Positions 52,506 to 61,119 of a stretch of DNA of 64,000 nucleotides are shown here, piece after piece. A program made the position numbers and the translations under genes. Position 1 is the stretch's first letter, and each line of letters begins with the position of its first letter. The DNA lies in the NCBI GenBank assembly GCA_963588905.1, contig CAVAJF010000006.1, positions 1 through 64,000 of the forward strand, written 5' to 3'. Source of the DNA: Butyricicoccus_A sp963588905. Lineage in GTDB: Bacteria > Bacillota > Clostridia > Oscillospirales > Butyricicoccaceae. Below the pieces are notes generated by a model. The model did no database searches. It had not been told where the DNA came from and was given only the letters and a program-made list of their open reading frames with translations.

Positions 52506-52976
52506 GTGTCTATGGTTATGTATTTGCTGGCGGTTCTCATGATGGTCATCGTGGATCAAGCCGTCAAATATTGGGCAGTGACGATGTTGGCATCTATCGG
52601 TACGATTCCGCTTATTCCGGGCGTGCTGTCGCTGACCTATGTGGAAAATCGTGGTGCTGCCTTTAGTATCTTAGAAAATCAAATTTGGCTGTTTGTCGCG
52701 TTGGCTGCTGTCATTTTGTGCGCCATTGTGTATGCGCTGAGAAAAGATAAGATTCAAGCGCCAATTGGAAAGATTAGTCTGCTCGTTGTGGCTGCGGGCG
52801 CGATTGGCAACGTCATTGACCGCATTGTCAATCACTATGTTGTCGATATGATTCAGCTGGAATTTATTCGGTTTCCTATTTTTAATATCGCGGATATTTA
52901 TGTCTGTGTTGGCATTGCGCTGTTTGCCTTTTATTATCTCTTTATCCATAAAGATCCGGAGGACGAGAAAAAATGA
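52506..52976 (+). CDS. lspA: lipoprotein signal peptidase II
   Basis: A 156-aa membrane aspartyl peptidase that cleaves lipoprotein signal peptides. Four membrane helices and the catalytic motifs NHYVVDMIQLEF (first Asp) and FPIFNIADIYV (second Asp) are present. GTG 52506 has AGGGAGG upstream; an internal ATG two codons later is the alternative. The stop overlaps the next gene by 4 bp. Its substrates include the many lipoproteins in this window. Confidence 0.96.
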   Translation: MSMVMYLLAVLMMVIVDQAVKYWAVTMLASIGTIPLIPGVLSLTYVENRGAAFSILENQIWLFVALAAVILCAIVYALRKDKIQAPIGKISLLVVAAGAIGNVIDRIVNHYVVDMIQLEFIRFPIFNIADIYVCVGIALFAFYYLFIHKDPEDEKK

Positions 52977-53896
52977 GACAACTTGTGCAGGTGACAGAAG
53001 CAGATGTCGGTAAGCGCATTGATAAGCTGCTCTCAGAACAGATGCCGGATCTGACGCGGTCTGCCATTCAGCATCTCATGCAGGAGGGCTGCGTGATGCT
53101 GGGAGATAAGCCGGTCAAAAAGAATGCCAAGGCTGCTGCCGGAGATGTGATTGCTGTTGAGGTACCGGAGCCCAAAGAGGTTGCGATTGAACCGGAAAAT
53201 ATTCCATTGGATATTGTGTATGAAGATAACGATATTATCGTTGTCAATAAGCCAAAGGGCATGGTTGTCCATCCGGCACCGGGCAATTGGAGCGGTACAC
53301 TCGTCAATGCATTAATGTACCATTGTGGAGACAGCTTGTCCGGCATTAACGGCGAGATTCGGCCGGGTATTGTTCATCGTATTGATAAAGATACCAGCGG
53401 TCTGCTCGTCGTTGCCAAGAATGACAAGGCGCATCAGTCGCTGGCAGAACAGATCAAGATACATAGCGCGGGGCGCCGGTATTTTGCTGTGGTCTACGGA
53501 TGCCCCAAAGAAATGAACGGCACAGTCTGTGCACCGATTGCCCGCCATCCGGTGGACAGAAAGAAAATGACCGTTCTTGCAGGTGGACGTGAAGCGATCA
53601 CGCATTACGAGGTGCTGGAACAGTATCAGGGCTATGCGTTTATGAAATTTCGTCTGGAGACCGGCCGCACGCATCAGATTCGTGTGCACATGGCGCATAT
53701 CGGTCATCCGATTATCGGCGATCCGCTGTATGGACCGGCAAAGGACAAATGGAAATTGCAGGGACAGTGTCTTCATGCAGGAGAGCTGGAGCTGACTCAT
53801 CCGACAACGGGAGAACGGATGCTGTTTGAGGCACCGCTGCCAGAATATTTTGAACAGGTATTACGGAAATTGAGGAATCAGTATGGGCAAGTTTGA
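52973..53896 (+). CDS. RluD-family pseudouridine synthase
   Basis: A 307-aa protein. An N-terminal S4 domain (GKRIDKLLSEQMPDLTRSAIQHLM) and a catalytic domain with HRIDKDTSGLLVVAKN (catalytic Asp) identify the RluA/RluD family; it probably modifies 23S rRNA. It is coupled to lspA, a common arrangement. Confidence 0.93.
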   Translation: MRQLVQVTEADVGKRIDKLLSEQMPDLTRSAIQHLMQEGCVMLGDKPVKKNAKAAAGDVIAVEVPEPKEVAIEPENIPLDIVYEDNDIIVVNKPKGMVVHPAPGNWSGTLVNALMYHCGDSLSGINGEIRPGIVHRIDKDTSGLLVVAKNDKAHQSLAEQIKIHSAGRRYFAVVYGCPKEMNGTVCAPIARHPVDRKKMTVLAGGREAITHYEVLEQYQGYAFMKFRLETGRTHQIRVHMAHIGHPIIGDPLYGPAKDKWKLQGQCLHAGELELTHPTTGERMLFEAPLPEYFEQVLRKLRNQYGQV

Positions 53897-54698
53897 CGGT
53901 ATTTTTATTGCCTCAGATATGGATGGTACACTGCTTGATGATGCACGTACAATTGGACAGGAAACCATCGAGGCATTAGAATATTTTACACGCAATGGCG
54001 GCTATTTTTCCTTGGCGACTGGCAGAACGCGTCCGGCAACGGCTGCTTATCGCAAGCTGCTGCCGTGCAATGGACCGGGTGTCTATTTGAATGGTGCGAT
54101 TATCTGTGATGAAGCGCAGGAAAGCATCGTATACATGGAAGGCTTGGATGACGGAGCAAAACAGTTGGCGCGAGAAGTGATGGAACAGTATCCGCATTTG
54201 GGCGTGGAAGTGTTTTTGCTTGACCACTCGTATGTTTGCCAGATGTGTGAGGTGACGCGGCAGCATTTTGCCAATCTCGACATTCCCTATACGCTGTGCA
54301 GCTTGGATGAGATTCCGGAGCCGACGCATGAATGGGGAAAAATCAATTTTACCGGAGAGCATGACGAGGTGCTCGCGGCGCGTCCCTTTATTGACCGAGT
54401 CAAAGACAAATACAATTTGACGTTTTCCACGCCGGTCTATTATGAGATGACCTGCAAAGGCGGACATAAGGGCGATGGCGTGCGAAAAGCTGCGGAATAC
54501 CTCGGTGTCAAACCGGAGCTGATTTGCGCGGTAGGCGACAGCCAGAATGATTTGCCGATGCTGCGCAGTGCAGGCATCAGTTTTGCGCCGGAGAATGCGA
54601 GACAGGACGTACTCGACATGGTAGATGTTGTCGTAGCTGACAACAACCACAATACGTTAAAAGGCGTTGTGGAGTATTTAGACAAGCGGTTTGGATGA
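53883..54698 (+). CDS. Cof-type HAD hydrolase
   Basis: A 271-aa HAD superfamily phosphatase: motif I ASDMDGTLLDD, motif III in KGGHKGDGVRKA, motif IV AVGDSQNDLPML. Type IIB cap and length fit the Cof/YbaV-like sugar-phosphate or PLP phosphatases. The start lies within the 3' end of the pseudouridine synthase gene (14-bp overlap). The substrate is unknown. Confidence 0.9.
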   Translation: MGKFDGIFIASDMDGTLLDDARTIGQETIEALEYFTRNGGYFSLATGRTRPATAAYRKLLPCNGPGVYLNGAIICDEAQESIVYMEGLDDGAKQLAREVMEQYPHLGVEVFLLDHSYVCQMCEVTRQHFANLDIPYTLCSLDEIPEPTHEWGKINFTGEHDEVLAARPFIDRVKDKYNLTFSTPVYYEMTCKGGHKGDGVRKAAEYLGVKPELICAVGDSQNDLPMLRSAGISFAPENARQDVLDMVDVVVADNNHNTLKGVVEYLDKRFG

Positions 54699-54706
54699 GA
54701 TATCAG

Positions 54707-54735
54707 TTGACAAGTCGTGTAACATATGATATTCT
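54707..54735 (+). promoter_or_regulatory. promoter of thiW
   Basis: TTGACA (54707-54712), a 17-nt spacer and TATTCT (54730-54735), placed 9 bp after the HAD gene stop, giving an about 85-nt leader to thiW. Confidence 0.7.
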
Positions 54736-54751
54736 TCCAAACAGAGTAACG

Positions 54752-54812
54752 CGAGAGCGTCACGAAGGGGCATACCACCGCGGGTATGATTCTTTGTGAT
54801 GCTCTCGTTTTT
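54752..54812 (+). promoter_or_regulatory. long irregular hairpin in the thiW leader
   Basis: CGAGAGC-TCAC-GAAG-CATACC on the left pairs in order with GGTATG-CTTT-GTGA-GCTCTCG on the right, followed by TTTTTG and then the thiW ribosome site. It can act as a terminator or attenuator. The conserved TPP-riboswitch elements (CUGAGA, ACCCU-GAACCUGAU) are not present, so regulation by TPP is not shown. Confidence 0.55.
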
Positions 54813-54826
54813 GTGGAGGAAAAATT

Positions 54827-55345
54827 ATGAATCGTGCTCGTATTAAAAAAATCGTTCTTTGTGCGGTGCTGGCAGATATTGCTGTAGTCGGCAGTATGTT
54901 TTCGTTCCCTATTTTGGGTTCGCGCTGTGCACCGATTCAGCACATGGTCAATATTATTTGTGCTGTGTTTCTTGGCCCTGGTTACGGTGTGGCTTGTGCC
55001 TTTCTTGCCAGCCTGCTGAGAAACCTGTTTGGACTGGGCAGTCTGATGGCGTTTCCGGGCAGCATGATCGGTGCGTTGTGCTGTGGACTGATGTATTGGA
55101 AGACCAAAAAGCTGCTGCTGACGGTTGCAGCAGAGATTTTTGGCACCGGCATTCTCGGCGGTCTGTGTGCCTATCCGGTAGCTGTTTTGTTTATGGGAAC
55201 GGATGCCGGAGCGGTTGCATTTTATGCGTACATTATTCCGTTCTTGATTTCGACGGTTGTCGGATCAATTGCAGCAGGCTTGGTGCTGTCGGGACTCAAG
55301 CGTTCGTCCGCCCTCAAGCACATGCAGTATCTGCTGGATAAATAA
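54827..55345 (+). CDS. thiW: ThiW-like ECF transporter substrate-binding (S) component
   Basis: A 172-aa membrane protein with five to six hydrophobic helices. Typical ThiW features: KIVLCAVLADIAVVGSMFSFP, LGSRCAPIQHMVNIICAVFLGPGYG and RNLFGLGSLMAFPGSMIGALCCGL. It captures a thiamine precursor (thiazole) for a shared ECF energising module, which is not in this window. GTGGAGG precedes the ATG. Confidence 0.88.
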   Translation: MNRARIKKIVLCAVLADIAVVGSMFSFPILGSRCAPIQHMVNIICAVFLGPGYGVACAFLASLLRNLFGLGSLMAFPGSMIGALCCGLMYWKTKKLLLTVAAEIFGTGILGGLCAYPVAVLFMGTDAGAVAFYAYIIPFLISTVVGSIAAGLVLSGLKRSSALKHMQYLLDK

Positions 55346-55361
55346 TAAGATACTTCAAAGC

Positions 55362-55407
55362 AAAAGAACTTATTTGCCCAATACTCGGTAAGTAAGTTCT
55401 TTTTGTT
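55362..55407 (+). terminator. terminator after thiW
   Basis: AAAAGAACTTA / TAAGTTCTTTT stem with a 20-nt loop and T-run. Confidence 0.7.
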
Positions 55408-55434
55408 TACACGATGCAGGAAATGCGGTAAAAT
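55406..55434 (+). promoter_or_regulatory. promoter before the DUF3878-like gene
   Basis: TTTACA (55406-55411), a 17-nt spacer and TAAAAT (55429-55434), 17 bp before the start codon region. Confidence 0.6.
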
Positions 55435-55451
55435 AAACACAAGGAGAAGCT

Positions 55452-56474
55452 ATGACACAATCAATACCATTGTTAAAAGAACGGCTGGAACAGTTGATTG
55501 ACTGCGAAGCATTGGAACTGTTGCGCTGCACAGAACAAGATCCAGATGATATGTATGTTCCGTATATGATGAATGATGCCGTGGAACTGTATGCTGTACT
55601 CACGCATTGCACAGCAGTGGGAGAGTTAACCGCGTATTTTCCGGTTGGCACACAGGTAACCGGAGCAGAAGCAGAGGGGCAGTATCGTGTGACGCTGCAT
55701 CGACCGGACGGCACCCTGTTGACGCTGCAATTTACTGCCTGTCGTTGGGAAGAACACTATTATCCGTATCATGAAATCGGTCATTTTTGGCGCGAAGGAG
55801 ACGAACAGTGGCGGCAATTGGTCTATCAGATTGGAACGATGTATGATAAATATCAATATCTGGGCGACCGCAGCTGCAATGAACAGGAAAAGGCACTGCT
55901 TCCGCTCGTGACATTTGCACCGTTTCGATACTGGTCTCCGGTTCATGAATCGCTGGATGACTGGTATCCGGACACAACAGAAGGTACCGATTGTATGGAG
56001 CATTTGGCACGTTTGGCAGGAGACACTGCGTATTTGACAGAAATACAGCGGTATCGACAGACACAGGATGCCACCGTACTGATTGCCATGATGCAGCAGC
56101 CGGAACGAGGTACGTTGTATCAGACAATTTGTCAGGCGGTAGAGAGCGCATCGTCCTGCTATCCACCGCGAGATTATGGTGTTGTGCTGCACACGAAGAT
56201 GCAGGCGCAGCGAAAAAACGTACAGCGGCAGCTGCGTGCCCATGGATTCTCCGGAGAGTATCCGCGTTTTTGCAGAGGAAATACACAAATCGTTGCAGTA
56301 GAAGAGCACCCGTATACTGTTTTCGGATTGGAATACGAAGGATTTGCCTTTGGCATTCGATTTATGGTTTCTGAGACCAAACAGCCATCTGCCATTTGGA
56401 ATGCTGGATTTTTTGAGCATACAGGGCGCGTTCTGACACAGGATGCGTTGTTTGCTTGGCTGAGAGCGGAATGA
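55452..56474 (+). CDS. DUF3878-like hypothetical protein
   Basis: A 340-aa soluble protein. The features resembling DUF3878 are HEIGHFWREGDEQWRQLVYQIG (about 114-135), FAPFRYWSPVHESL (about 156) and the C-terminal GEYPRFCRGNTQIVAVEEHPYT. No catalytic motif or membrane segment is apparent, and its biochemical role is unknown. It has its own promoter and AAGGAGAAG site. Confidence 0.55.
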   Translation: MTQSIPLLKERLEQLIDCEALELLRCTEQDPDDMYVPYMMNDAVELYAVLTHCTAVGELTAYFPVGTQVTGAEAEGQYRVTLHRPDGTLLTLQFTACRWEEHYYPYHEIGHFWREGDEQWRQLVYQIGTMYDKYQYLGDRSCNEQEKALLPLVTFAPFRYWSPVHESLDDWYPDTTEGTDCMEHLARLAGDTAYLTEIQRYRQTQDATVLIAMMQQPERGTLYQTICQAVESASSCYPPRDYGVVLHTKMQAQRKNVQRQLRAHGFSGEYPRFCRGNTQIVAVEEHPYTVFGLEYEGFAFGIRFMVSETKQPSAIWNAGFFEHTGRVLTQDALFAWLRAE

Positions 56475-56482
56475 GGATACAG

Positions 56483-56511
56483 TTGACAAGTTATAGGGCA
56501 AATGATACAAT
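56483..56511 (+). promoter_or_regulatory. promoter of the cobalamin-riboswitch operon
   Basis: TTGACA (56483-56488), a 17-nt spacer and TACAAT (56506-56511). It is 45-50 bp upstream of the aptamer. Confidence 0.8.
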
Positions 56512-56554
56512 GATGTCAATGCTCAAATAAGCAGAATTGGAACAATTGAATCAA

Positions 56555-56730
56555 AGGATTCGGTGCCTCTTGCGTCTGGCAAGAGGGTAAAAGGGAAACA
56601 GGTGAATAATCCTGTGCGATCTCGTCACTGTGAACGGGGAGCGGAGAACAAGGCGTTTCGGCGCGGTCACTGGTCTGTAGACTGGTAAGGCTGTTCTTTT
56701 GCGATGAGCCAAAGTCAGGAAACCTGCCGA
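56555..56730 (+). promoter_or_regulatory. cobalamin (adenosylcobalamin-type) riboswitch
   Basis: Conserved blocks in order: GGTGCC (56562), AAAAGGGAAACAGGTGAA (from about 56592), a TCCTGTGCGATCTCGTCACTGTGA-type block (the B12 box core region), GGTCACTGG, and the final GAGCCAAAGTCAGGAAACCTGCC. These match the AdoCbl riboswitch consensus including the GCCACTG-like element and terminal B12-box. It controls the following tetrapyrrole/metal operon. Confidence 0.92.
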
Positions 56731-56840
56731 ATGCTGGTACAGGAAATATTTCCGGATCACGAGCTCTTGATTGTACCGTTTGCCTGCCTTTTGTGGGCGG
56801 GGGGAGATCAGCACTTTTTCTCGGCAGAGAGAAGCGCTCT

Positions 56841-56904
56841 TGTGGTATACGCGAAAATAGTTCTGCAACCGCGATTGAAGCGTTCCGAGGATACCACAGG
56901 AGGT
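56841..56904 (+). promoter_or_regulatory. possible ribosome-site-blocking hairpin of the cobalamin riboswitch
   Basis: TGTGGTAT (56841-56848) pairs with ATACCACA (56891-56898), whose right arm abuts the cbiK-like AGGAGGT site (56898-56904). It could form the expression platform that controls translation. The pairing with the aptamer is not resolved by eye. Confidence 0.5.
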
Positions 56905-56911
56905 AAAGAAA

Positions 56912-57934
56912 ATGAAAATGAAAAAGTTGACGGCAATGCTGCTGGCAGGTGTGCTGGCTGCTGGTATGTTGGCAGGCTGCGGTTCTTCCAACGACAACAG
57001 CAAGGACGCTGCAAAGGACACTGGTTCTGCAACGGTTTCTACAAAGGCTGGCTCCGGCTCTGGCTCTGGTGAAGAGGCAGAGGAAGAAGAAAACTACAAC
57101 ACCGGCGATGCCTCGAAGGATAATCCGCGCAATCAGGATAACATTGGCGAGAATGAGCTGCTGGTACTCAGCTTTGGCACCAGCTACAATGACAGCCGCC
57201 GTCTGACTATTGGCGCGATTGAGGATCAGCTGGAGAAGTCCTTCCCGGACTACTCGGTACGCCGTGGCTTTACTGCCAATATTGTCATTGACCACGTAGA
57301 GAAGCGCGATGGCGAAAAGATTGATGACATCAATGAGTCTCTCAAGCGTGCCGTTGACAATGGTGTAAAGAACCTGGTTGTTCAGCCGACCCACCTGATG
57401 AATGGTCTGGAGTATGACGAACTGAAGGGCGATATTGCGCAGTACTCGGATGCCTTTGACAAGGTAGCTATCGGTCAGCCGCTGCTGTCCAGCGATGAGG
57501 ATTTCTCTCGTGTAGAGAACGCTATTGTCGATTGGACCAAGGATTATGACGATGGCGAGACCGCAATTGTCTTCATGGGTCATGGTACATCCGCAGATTC
57601 CAATGCTGTTTACCAGAAAATGCAGGATCTGCTGACCAAGGATGGTCATACCAACTACTTTGTAGGTACGGTAGAAGCTACTCCGTCTCTGGATGATGTG
57701 ATGGCTGCTGTCAAGAAGGGCGGATACAAGAGAGTTGTTCTGGAGCCGCTGATGGTAGTTGCCGGTGACCATGCGAACAACGATATGGCAGGCGACGACA
57801 AGGATTCTTGGAAGTCTCAGTTTGAGGCCGCTGGTTATCAGGTTGAGTGCCTGCTGCGCGGTCTGGGCGAGAACGAAACCATTCGCCAGATCTATGTAGA
57901 GCATGCACAGGCAGCGATTGATTCTCTGAAGTAA
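56912..57934 (+). CDS. surface lipoprotein with CbiK-type sirohydrochlorin chelatase domain
   Basis: A 340-aa protein. A lipoprotein signal peptide (lipobox LAGC, Cys21) and a Ser/Gly/Glu-rich linker are followed by a CbiK domain: LLVLSFGTSYNDSRR, VVQPTHLMNGLEYD, the metal-site His in FMGHGTSADSN, the Glu in GTVEATPS, and the His in VVAGDHANNDMAG. CbiK enzymes insert Co2+ (or Fe2+) into sirohydrochlorin in the cytosol for B12 synthesis; here the enzyme is predicted to sit on the outer membrane face. It is the first gene behind the cobalamin riboswitch and precedes an ABC importer. Function in metal or tetrapyrrole capture is inference. Confidence 0.9.
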   Translation: MKMKKLTAMLLAGVLAAGMLAGCGSSNDNSKDAAKDTGSATVSTKAGSGSGSGEEAEEEENYNTGDASKDNPRNQDNIGENELLVLSFGTSYNDSRRLTIGAIEDQLEKSFPDYSVRRGFTANIVIDHVEKRDGEKIDDINESLKRAVDNGVKNLVVQPTHLMNGLEYDELKGDIAQYSDAFDKVAIGQPLLSSDEDFSRVENAIVDWTKDYDDGETAIVFMGHGTSADSNAVYQKMQDLLTKDGHTNYFVGTVEATPSLDDVMAAVKKGGYKRVVLEPLMVVAGDHANNDMAGDDKDSWKSQFEAAGYQVECLLRGLGENETIRQIYVEHAQAAIDSLK

Positions 57935-57959
57935 TACACGACAATCGGATATACAAACG

Positions 57960-57992
57960 GAGCGGCGCGGGTTTTCGTGCCGCTCTCGTTTT
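57960..57992 (+). terminator. weak terminator or attenuator after the CbiK-like gene
   Basis: GAGCGGC / GCCGCTC stem (with an inner GCG/CGT extension) and a following GTTTTG. It may lower expression of the downstream lipoprotein and transporter genes. Confidence 0.5.
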
Positions 57993-58008
57993 GAAAGGGT
58001 GAAATTAG

Positions 58009-58926
58009 ATGAAGAAAACATTTTTGGCACCGGCGTTGTGCGCGGCACTGCTGGCGGGCGCATTGACTGGATGCGGCAGCAATCAAACAACAGAACCTGC
58101 TTCCGGCACAACAGCTGCACAGACGCAGAAGGACACGACGGATTACAGCAAGGTGGCGAGTTCCGCGGATATGACGACCGTCGAACAGGTCGGCGGCGAC
58201 GGCATGGAAGCGGTTTCCGGCAAACAGGTCAAGGATGGCACATATTCTGTCGCAGTGGATTGCAGCTCGAAGATGTTCCATGTGACAGACTGCCAGCTGA
58301 CGGTAAAAGACGGGACAATGACGGCTGTGATGACAATGAGCGGCACAGGCTATCGCTGCATTTATCTGGGCACCGGCGAACAGGCATCCAAGGCAAAGCC
58401 GGAGGATTATATTTTCCCTGAGACCAATAAAGACGGCGCGGATACCTTCACGATTCCAGTAGAAGCATTGGATCAGGGTATTTCTTGTGCGGCGTTTAGC
58501 AAAAATAAGCAGCAGTGGTACGACAGAACCATTCTGCTTCGCTCGGATTCTTTGCCGGAAGGCGCTGTGACGGGCGGAAGCAGCAAGACGCTTGCTGATC
58601 TCGGTTTGCAGGACGGCACCTATACGGTCAATGTCACCTTGGCTGGCGGCTCTGGCAGAGCAAGCATCCAGTCTCCGGCAGAGCTGACGGTTGCAGATGG
58701 CGTGGCAACAGCAGAAATTATTTGGAGCAGCTCCAATTATGATTATATGATGGTTGGAGACACCAAGTATGAGCCGATAGAAGGCACAGAGACCTCTGTG
58801 TTTGAAATTCCGGTCACAAAATTTGGCACAAAGATGGCAGTGCAGGCAGATACAACGGCGATGAGCCAGCCATATCTGATTGACTACACGTTGACCTTTG
58901 ACGCAGATTCCATTGAGGCAAAGTAA
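58009..58926 (+). CDS. lipoprotein with two NEAT-like domains
   Basis: A 305-aa lipoprotein with lipobox LTGC (Cys23). Two similar beta-sandwich modules are visible: DGTYSVAVDCSSKMFHV...MTMSGTGYRCIYLG (about 75-130) and DGTYTVNVTLAGGSGRAS...IIWSSSNYDYMMVG (about 205-250). Each resembles NEAT-type heme/iron-binding domains. It lies 74 bp after the CbiK lipoprotein and just before the binding protein of an ABC importer, supporting a role in capturing a tetrapyrrole or metal chelate at the surface. The NEAT assignment is by eye only. Confidence 0.6.
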   Translation: MKKTFLAPALCAALLAGALTGCGSNQTTEPASGTTAAQTQKDTTDYSKVASSADMTTVEQVGGDGMEAVSGKQVKDGTYSVAVDCSSKMFHVTDCQLTVKDGTMTAVMTMSGTGYRCIYLGTGEQASKAKPEDYIFPETNKDGADTFTIPVEALDQGISCAAFSKNKQQWYDRTILLRSDSLPEGAVTGGSSKTLADLGLQDGTYTVNVTLAGGSGRASIQSPAELTVADGVATAEIIWSSSNYDYMMVGDTKYEPIEGTETSVFEIPVTKFGTKMAVQADTTAMSQPYLIDYTLTFDADSIEAK

Positions 58927-58930
58927 TGCC

Positions 58931-60070
58931 ATGCGACGATTAAAATATCTCATGGGCATCCTGATGCTCAGTGCGTGCTTTTTTCTCGTCGGCTGCGGCG
59001 CACAGGAATCCACATCGAATTTTTCCGACTGGAAGCCAACGGGAAGCATGGATTTGCAGTATGCCGATCAGTTTTCTGTTGACTATTATGACGGTGGCTA
59101 TGCGTTGATTACCATTGCCGATCAGGATCAGTACCTGCTGGTGCCGGAGGGAAAACAGGCGCCACAGGGATTAAACAGCAAAATTACCGTGCTGCAGCAG
59201 CCGTTGGATAATTTTTATTTGGCGGCATCCTCTGCGATGGATTTGTTCGATGAGCTGGACGCGCTGGACTGCATCACGATGACCAGTACGGCGCAAAAAG
59301 ATTGGAGTCTGCCGCATGTGACACAGGCGATGCAGCAGGGCAAGCTGCAGTATATCGGAAAATACAATACGCCGGATTATGAAACATTACTGTCGAAAAA
59401 GTGCCAGATTGCCGTGGAATCCACGATGATTACCCATAATCCGGAGGTCAAGGAGCAGCTGGAAAAATTAAATATTCCGGTGCTCGTGGAGCATTCGAGC
59501 TATGAAGCGCACCCGCTGGGACGAATGGAATGGATCAAGCTGTATGGCTTGCTGCTCGGAAAGACAGAAGAAGCAGAAACGTTTTTTGATGAAAAAGTAC
59601 AGCAGGTCAATCGCATCCAGACGACGGATACTGGAAAGACCGTTGCGTTTTTCTATATCAGCTCGACAGGCTCCGTCAACGTTCGGAAACCGGGTGACTA
59701 TGTTTCCAAAATGATTGACATGGCGGGCGGATCGTATATACCGACGGCGCAGCAGCTCAACGTAGAGGACAATGCGCTGTCAACCATGAATATGCAGATG
59801 GAAGCCTTTTATGCGGCGGCAAAGGATGCCGATTATATTATTTACAACAGCACCATTGAGGGCGATTTACAGAGCATCAGCCAGCTGACGGAAAAGAGCA
59901 ATCTGCTCAAGGACTTCAAGGCGGTGCGCAATGGAAACGTTTGGTGCACGGAGAAAAATATGTTTCAGCAGACAACGGGTGCGGCGGATATGATTGAAGA
60001 TCTCAACCGCATTGTGACAGGACAAGCGGATCAGACCGATCAGCTGACCTTCCTGCACCGACTGAAATGA
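58931..60070 (+). CDS. iron/corrinoid-type ABC transporter substrate-binding lipoprotein
   Basis: A 379-aa FepB/BtuF-like solute-binding protein. The signal peptide ends in FLVGC (lipobox). The mature protein has two lobes joined by a long helix; LDQPLDNF-like VLQQPLDNFYLAASSAMDLFDELDALDCITM and YKLYGLLLGKTEEAETFFDEKV are typical of the helical-backbone family. It delivers its ligand to the permease encoded next. The start is ATG 58931; the upstream extension of the frame has no signal peptide. Confidence 0.85.
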   Translation: MRRLKYLMGILMLSACFFLVGCGAQESTSNFSDWKPTGSMDLQYADQFSVDYYDGGYALITIADQDQYLLVPEGKQAPQGLNSKITVLQQPLDNFYLAASSAMDLFDELDALDCITMTSTAQKDWSLPHVTQAMQQGKLQYIGKYNTPDYETLLSKKCQIAVESTMITHNPEVKEQLEKLNIPVLVEHSSYEAHPLGRMEWIKLYGLLLGKTEEAETFFDEKVQQVNRIQTTDTGKTVAFFYISSTGSVNVRKPGDYVSKMIDMAGGSYIPTAQQLNVEDNALSTMNMQMEAFYAAAKDADYIIYNSTIEGDLQSISQLTEKSNLLKDFKAVRNGNVWCTEKNMFQQTTGAADMIEDLNRIVTGQADQTDQLTFLHRLK

Positions 60071-60095
60071 GAGCAAGAGATGAAAGGAGACAGCG

Positions 60096-61109
60096 ATGAA
60101 ACAGCGGACAGTCATGCGATGCACAGCAGGATATAGCATTCTTGCCATTTTGCTGTGCTTGTTGGTATTACTCAATCTCAATATAGGAACCGTGTCGCTG
60201 TCTCCTGCTGAGGTATTTGGCATTTTGCTGGGCAAGACTTCAGCCAATACGGCAATTATTTGGGAGATTCGATTGCCGCGCTTGATTGCGGCGGTCATTT
60301 TGGGCGGTGCGCTGTCGGTTTCTGGCTTTTTGCTGCAGACGTTCTTTTCTAATCCGATTGCAGGTCCGTTTGTATTGGGTATTTCCTCCGGTGCAAAATT
60401 GACGGTTGCCATGGCAATGATTGGCTGTTTGAGCCATGGATGGATAATGAATTCGACAGGAATGATTTTGGCAGCATTTGTCGGCTCCATGATTTCGATG
60501 GGATTTATTCTGCTCATATCCGGCAAAGTCAAGAAAATGTCGCTGCTCATTATCTGCGGCGTCATGATTGGCTATATTTGCTCGGCAATTACAGATTTTG
60601 CCGTGACATTTGCAGATGATTCAAACATTGTCAATTTACATAACTGGTCGATGGGCAGCTTTTCCGGTGTGAGCTGGGAAAATGTCGGAACCATGACGGT
60701 TGTGACCGTCGTTTGCATGGTTCTGACCATGCTGCTGTCCAAACCGATAGATGCGTTTCGTCTCGGAGAGGTGTATGCGCAGAGCTTGGGAGTTCCTGTC
60801 AAGCTGTTTCGTGCCCAGCTGATTTTGCTGTCCAGTGTGCTCTCCGCGACGGTTACTGCCTTTGCAGGCCCGATTTCCTTTGTCGGCATTGCCGTACCGC
60901 ATCTGGTCAAGAGCTTGTTTCGCACCTCCAAACCGATTTTGATTCTTCCGGCGTCATTTTTAGGCGGCGCAGTATTTTGCCTGTTTTGTGATTTGCTGGC
61001 GCGGACACTGTTTGCGCCGACAGAGCTTAGCATCAGCTCTGTGACCGCTGTATTTGGTGCACCGGTAGTCATTTGGATGATGTTACACCGCGACAAGGGA
61101 CGGCATTGA
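60096..61109 (+). CDS. FecCD/BtuC-type ABC transporter permease
   Basis: A 337-aa inner membrane permease with about ten helices. Family motifs: IRLPRLIAAVILGGALSVSGFLLQ, FVLGISSGAKL, NLHNWSMGSF, GPISFVGIAVPHLVK. It would transport iron-siderophore, heme or corrinoid. The cobalamin riboswitch upstream favours corrinoid or a cobalamin precursor (inference). Confidence 0.92.
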   Translation: MKQRTVMRCTAGYSILAILLCLLVLLNLNIGTVSLSPAEVFGILLGKTSANTAIIWEIRLPRLIAAVILGGALSVSGFLLQTFFSNPIAGPFVLGISSGAKLTVAMAMIGCLSHGWIMNSTGMILAAFVGSMISMGFILLISGKVKKMSLLIICGVMIGYICSAITDFAVTFADDSNIVNLHNWSMGSFSGVSWENVGTMTVVTVVCMVLTMLLSKPIDAFRLGEVYAQSLGVPVKLFRAQLILLSSVLSATVTAFAGPISFVGIAVPHLVKSLFRTSKPILILPASFLGGAVFCLFCDLLARTLFAPTELSISSVTAVFGAPVVIWMMLHRDKGRH

Positions 61110-61119
61110 GGAAAAAAGC

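Noticed and set aside
54707..54826. TPP riboswitch before thiW
   Set aside because: The CUGAGA and GAACCUGAU-type conserved blocks are absent.
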